Assembly (NCBI GenBank): GCA_002388905.1
Contig: DGNJ01000092.1
Location: 1-5,219, forward strand
Length of the DNA stretch: 5,219 nucleotides
Direction of reading: 5' to 3'
Source: Cellvibrionales bacterium UBA4495
GTDB taxonomy: Bacteria > Pseudomonadota > Gammaproteobacteria > Pseudomonadales > Porticoccaceae
This document shows, piece after piece, positions 4,668-5,219 of the stretch. The notes below the pieces were generated by a model. It ran no database searches. It was not told the DNA's origin and worked only from the letters and a program-made list of their open reading frames with translations. The position numbers and the translations under genes are program-made. Positions within the stretch are counted from its first letter, which is position 1. Every line of letters begins with the position of its first letter.

Positions 4668-5219
4668 ATGAGCGAGGATGACAGTAAGCTGTTCCGGGAG
4701 TTCGTGGGCGAGGTAAAACCCCTGAAGCGGGAACCCACCGCCAGCGGGTTCCGATCCCGCGAGCCTACCCCCGGTACCCTGGAACGTCGACGCGCTGCCG
4801 AGGAGCGAACGGCCGGGCGCGTCAATTTTCTGGACGATGTCGAGCGGATCGAACCGGTCAAGCCCTGGGATGAGTTGTCCTGGAAGCGGGATGGCGTCCA
4901 GCACGGCGTTTTCAAAAATTTGCGCCAGGGCAAATACCTGGCCGATACCCGCCTGGATCTGCACCGGCTCACCGTGGACCAGGCGCGCCGGGCCGTTTTC
5001 CAATTTATTAACGATTGCGTGGCATACGATGTGCGTTGCGCCCTGATTACTCATGGTCGGGGCGAGAGGCGCGACAATCCGGCGCTGCTCAAGAGTTGTG
5101 TCAACCACTGGTTGCGACAGATGGACCCGGTGCTCGCTTTCCACAGCGCCCAGCGCCGGCATGGGGGCACTGGCGCCACTTATGTGCTGGTACGCAAAAG
5201 CGCGGAGAAGCGGGAGGAA
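4668..5219 (+). CDS. smrA: SmrA-type Smr domain protein, 3' end outside window
   Basis: The frame is open from ATG 4668 to the window edge (184 codons, no stop), so the C-terminal end is missing. E. coli SmrA (YdaL) is about 187 aa, so little may be absent. Residues 1-75 match the SmrA-type N-terminal region (KLFREFVGEVKPLKRE). The linker GVQHGVFKNLRQGKY at 76-90 is characteristic. The Smr domain spans about 91-177, with LDLH at 96-99, HGRG at 129-132 and GGTGATYVLVR at 166-176. Smr domains are nucleases acting on DNA or RNA; the related SmrB cleaves mRNA at collided ribosomes, whereas the role of SmrA is not settled. An in-frame TAA at 4656-4658 makes 4668 the first possible ATG start. There is no Shine-Dalgarno site before it. 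Confidence 0.9.
   Translation, partial: MSEDDSKLFREFVGEVKPLKREPTASGFRSREPTPGTLERRRAAEERTAGRVNFLDDVERIEPVKPWDELSWKRDGVQHGVFKNLRQGKYLADTRLDLHRLTVDQARRAVFQFINDCVAYDVRCALITHGRGERRDNPALLKSCVNHWLRQMDPVLAFHSAQRRHGGTGATYVLVRKSAEKREE

Noticed and set aside
4623..5162. 179-aa minus-strand frame opposite the smrA-type gene
   Set aside because: The plus strand shows all Smr motifs and the SmrA N-terminal region, so this is a shadow.

Overview
The window reads as an ordinary chromosomal segment of a high-GC gammaproteobacterium. HtpX, SlyX, CysE, DgkA and an SmrA-type Smr protein all look like their gammaproteobacterial (E. coli/Pseudomonas-type) versions. The GC-rich coding and the unusual gene order would suit a marine group such as Marinobacter or a relative, but the genus is a guess. 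Eight genes are supported: one on the minus strand and seven on the plus strand. Coding density is high, no gap exceeds about 130 bases, and I see no mobile element, tRNA, rRNA or CRISPR array.

Layout. At the left, htpX (membrane heat-shock metalloprotease) runs leftward from a GTG start. Its 131-base divergent upstream region carries a sigma-32-like promoter facing htpX. To the right follow a lipoprotein with a LEA14/WHy-type domain and slyX (short coiled-coil protein), joined by an ATGA overlap. Then come a 70-aa single-pass membrane protein of unknown function and, 8 bases later, an M15-family (VanY/DdpX-type) zinc peptidase that has no visible signal peptide. After a 98-base gap come cysE (serine acetyltransferase) and dgkA (diacylglycerol kinase), joined by a GTGA overlap. 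A promoter-like site precedes a 167-aa uncharacterised protein with two parts: an N-terminal domain resembling the C-terminal domain of ribosomal protein L7/L12, and a C-terminal tail with a 28-residue tandem repeat. The window ends inside an smrA-type gene.

Function. The genes do not form one pathway. Envelope maintenance recurs (HtpX, lipoprotein, small membrane protein, M15 peptidase, DgkA), alongside cysteine biosynthesis (CysE) and RNA-related functions (Smr). The 167-aa repeat protein is the item most worth following up. The htpX promoter, the CysE lacking its usual C-terminal isoleucine, and the leaderless M15 peptidase are secondary. I do not see convincing evidence of a new multi-gene system.
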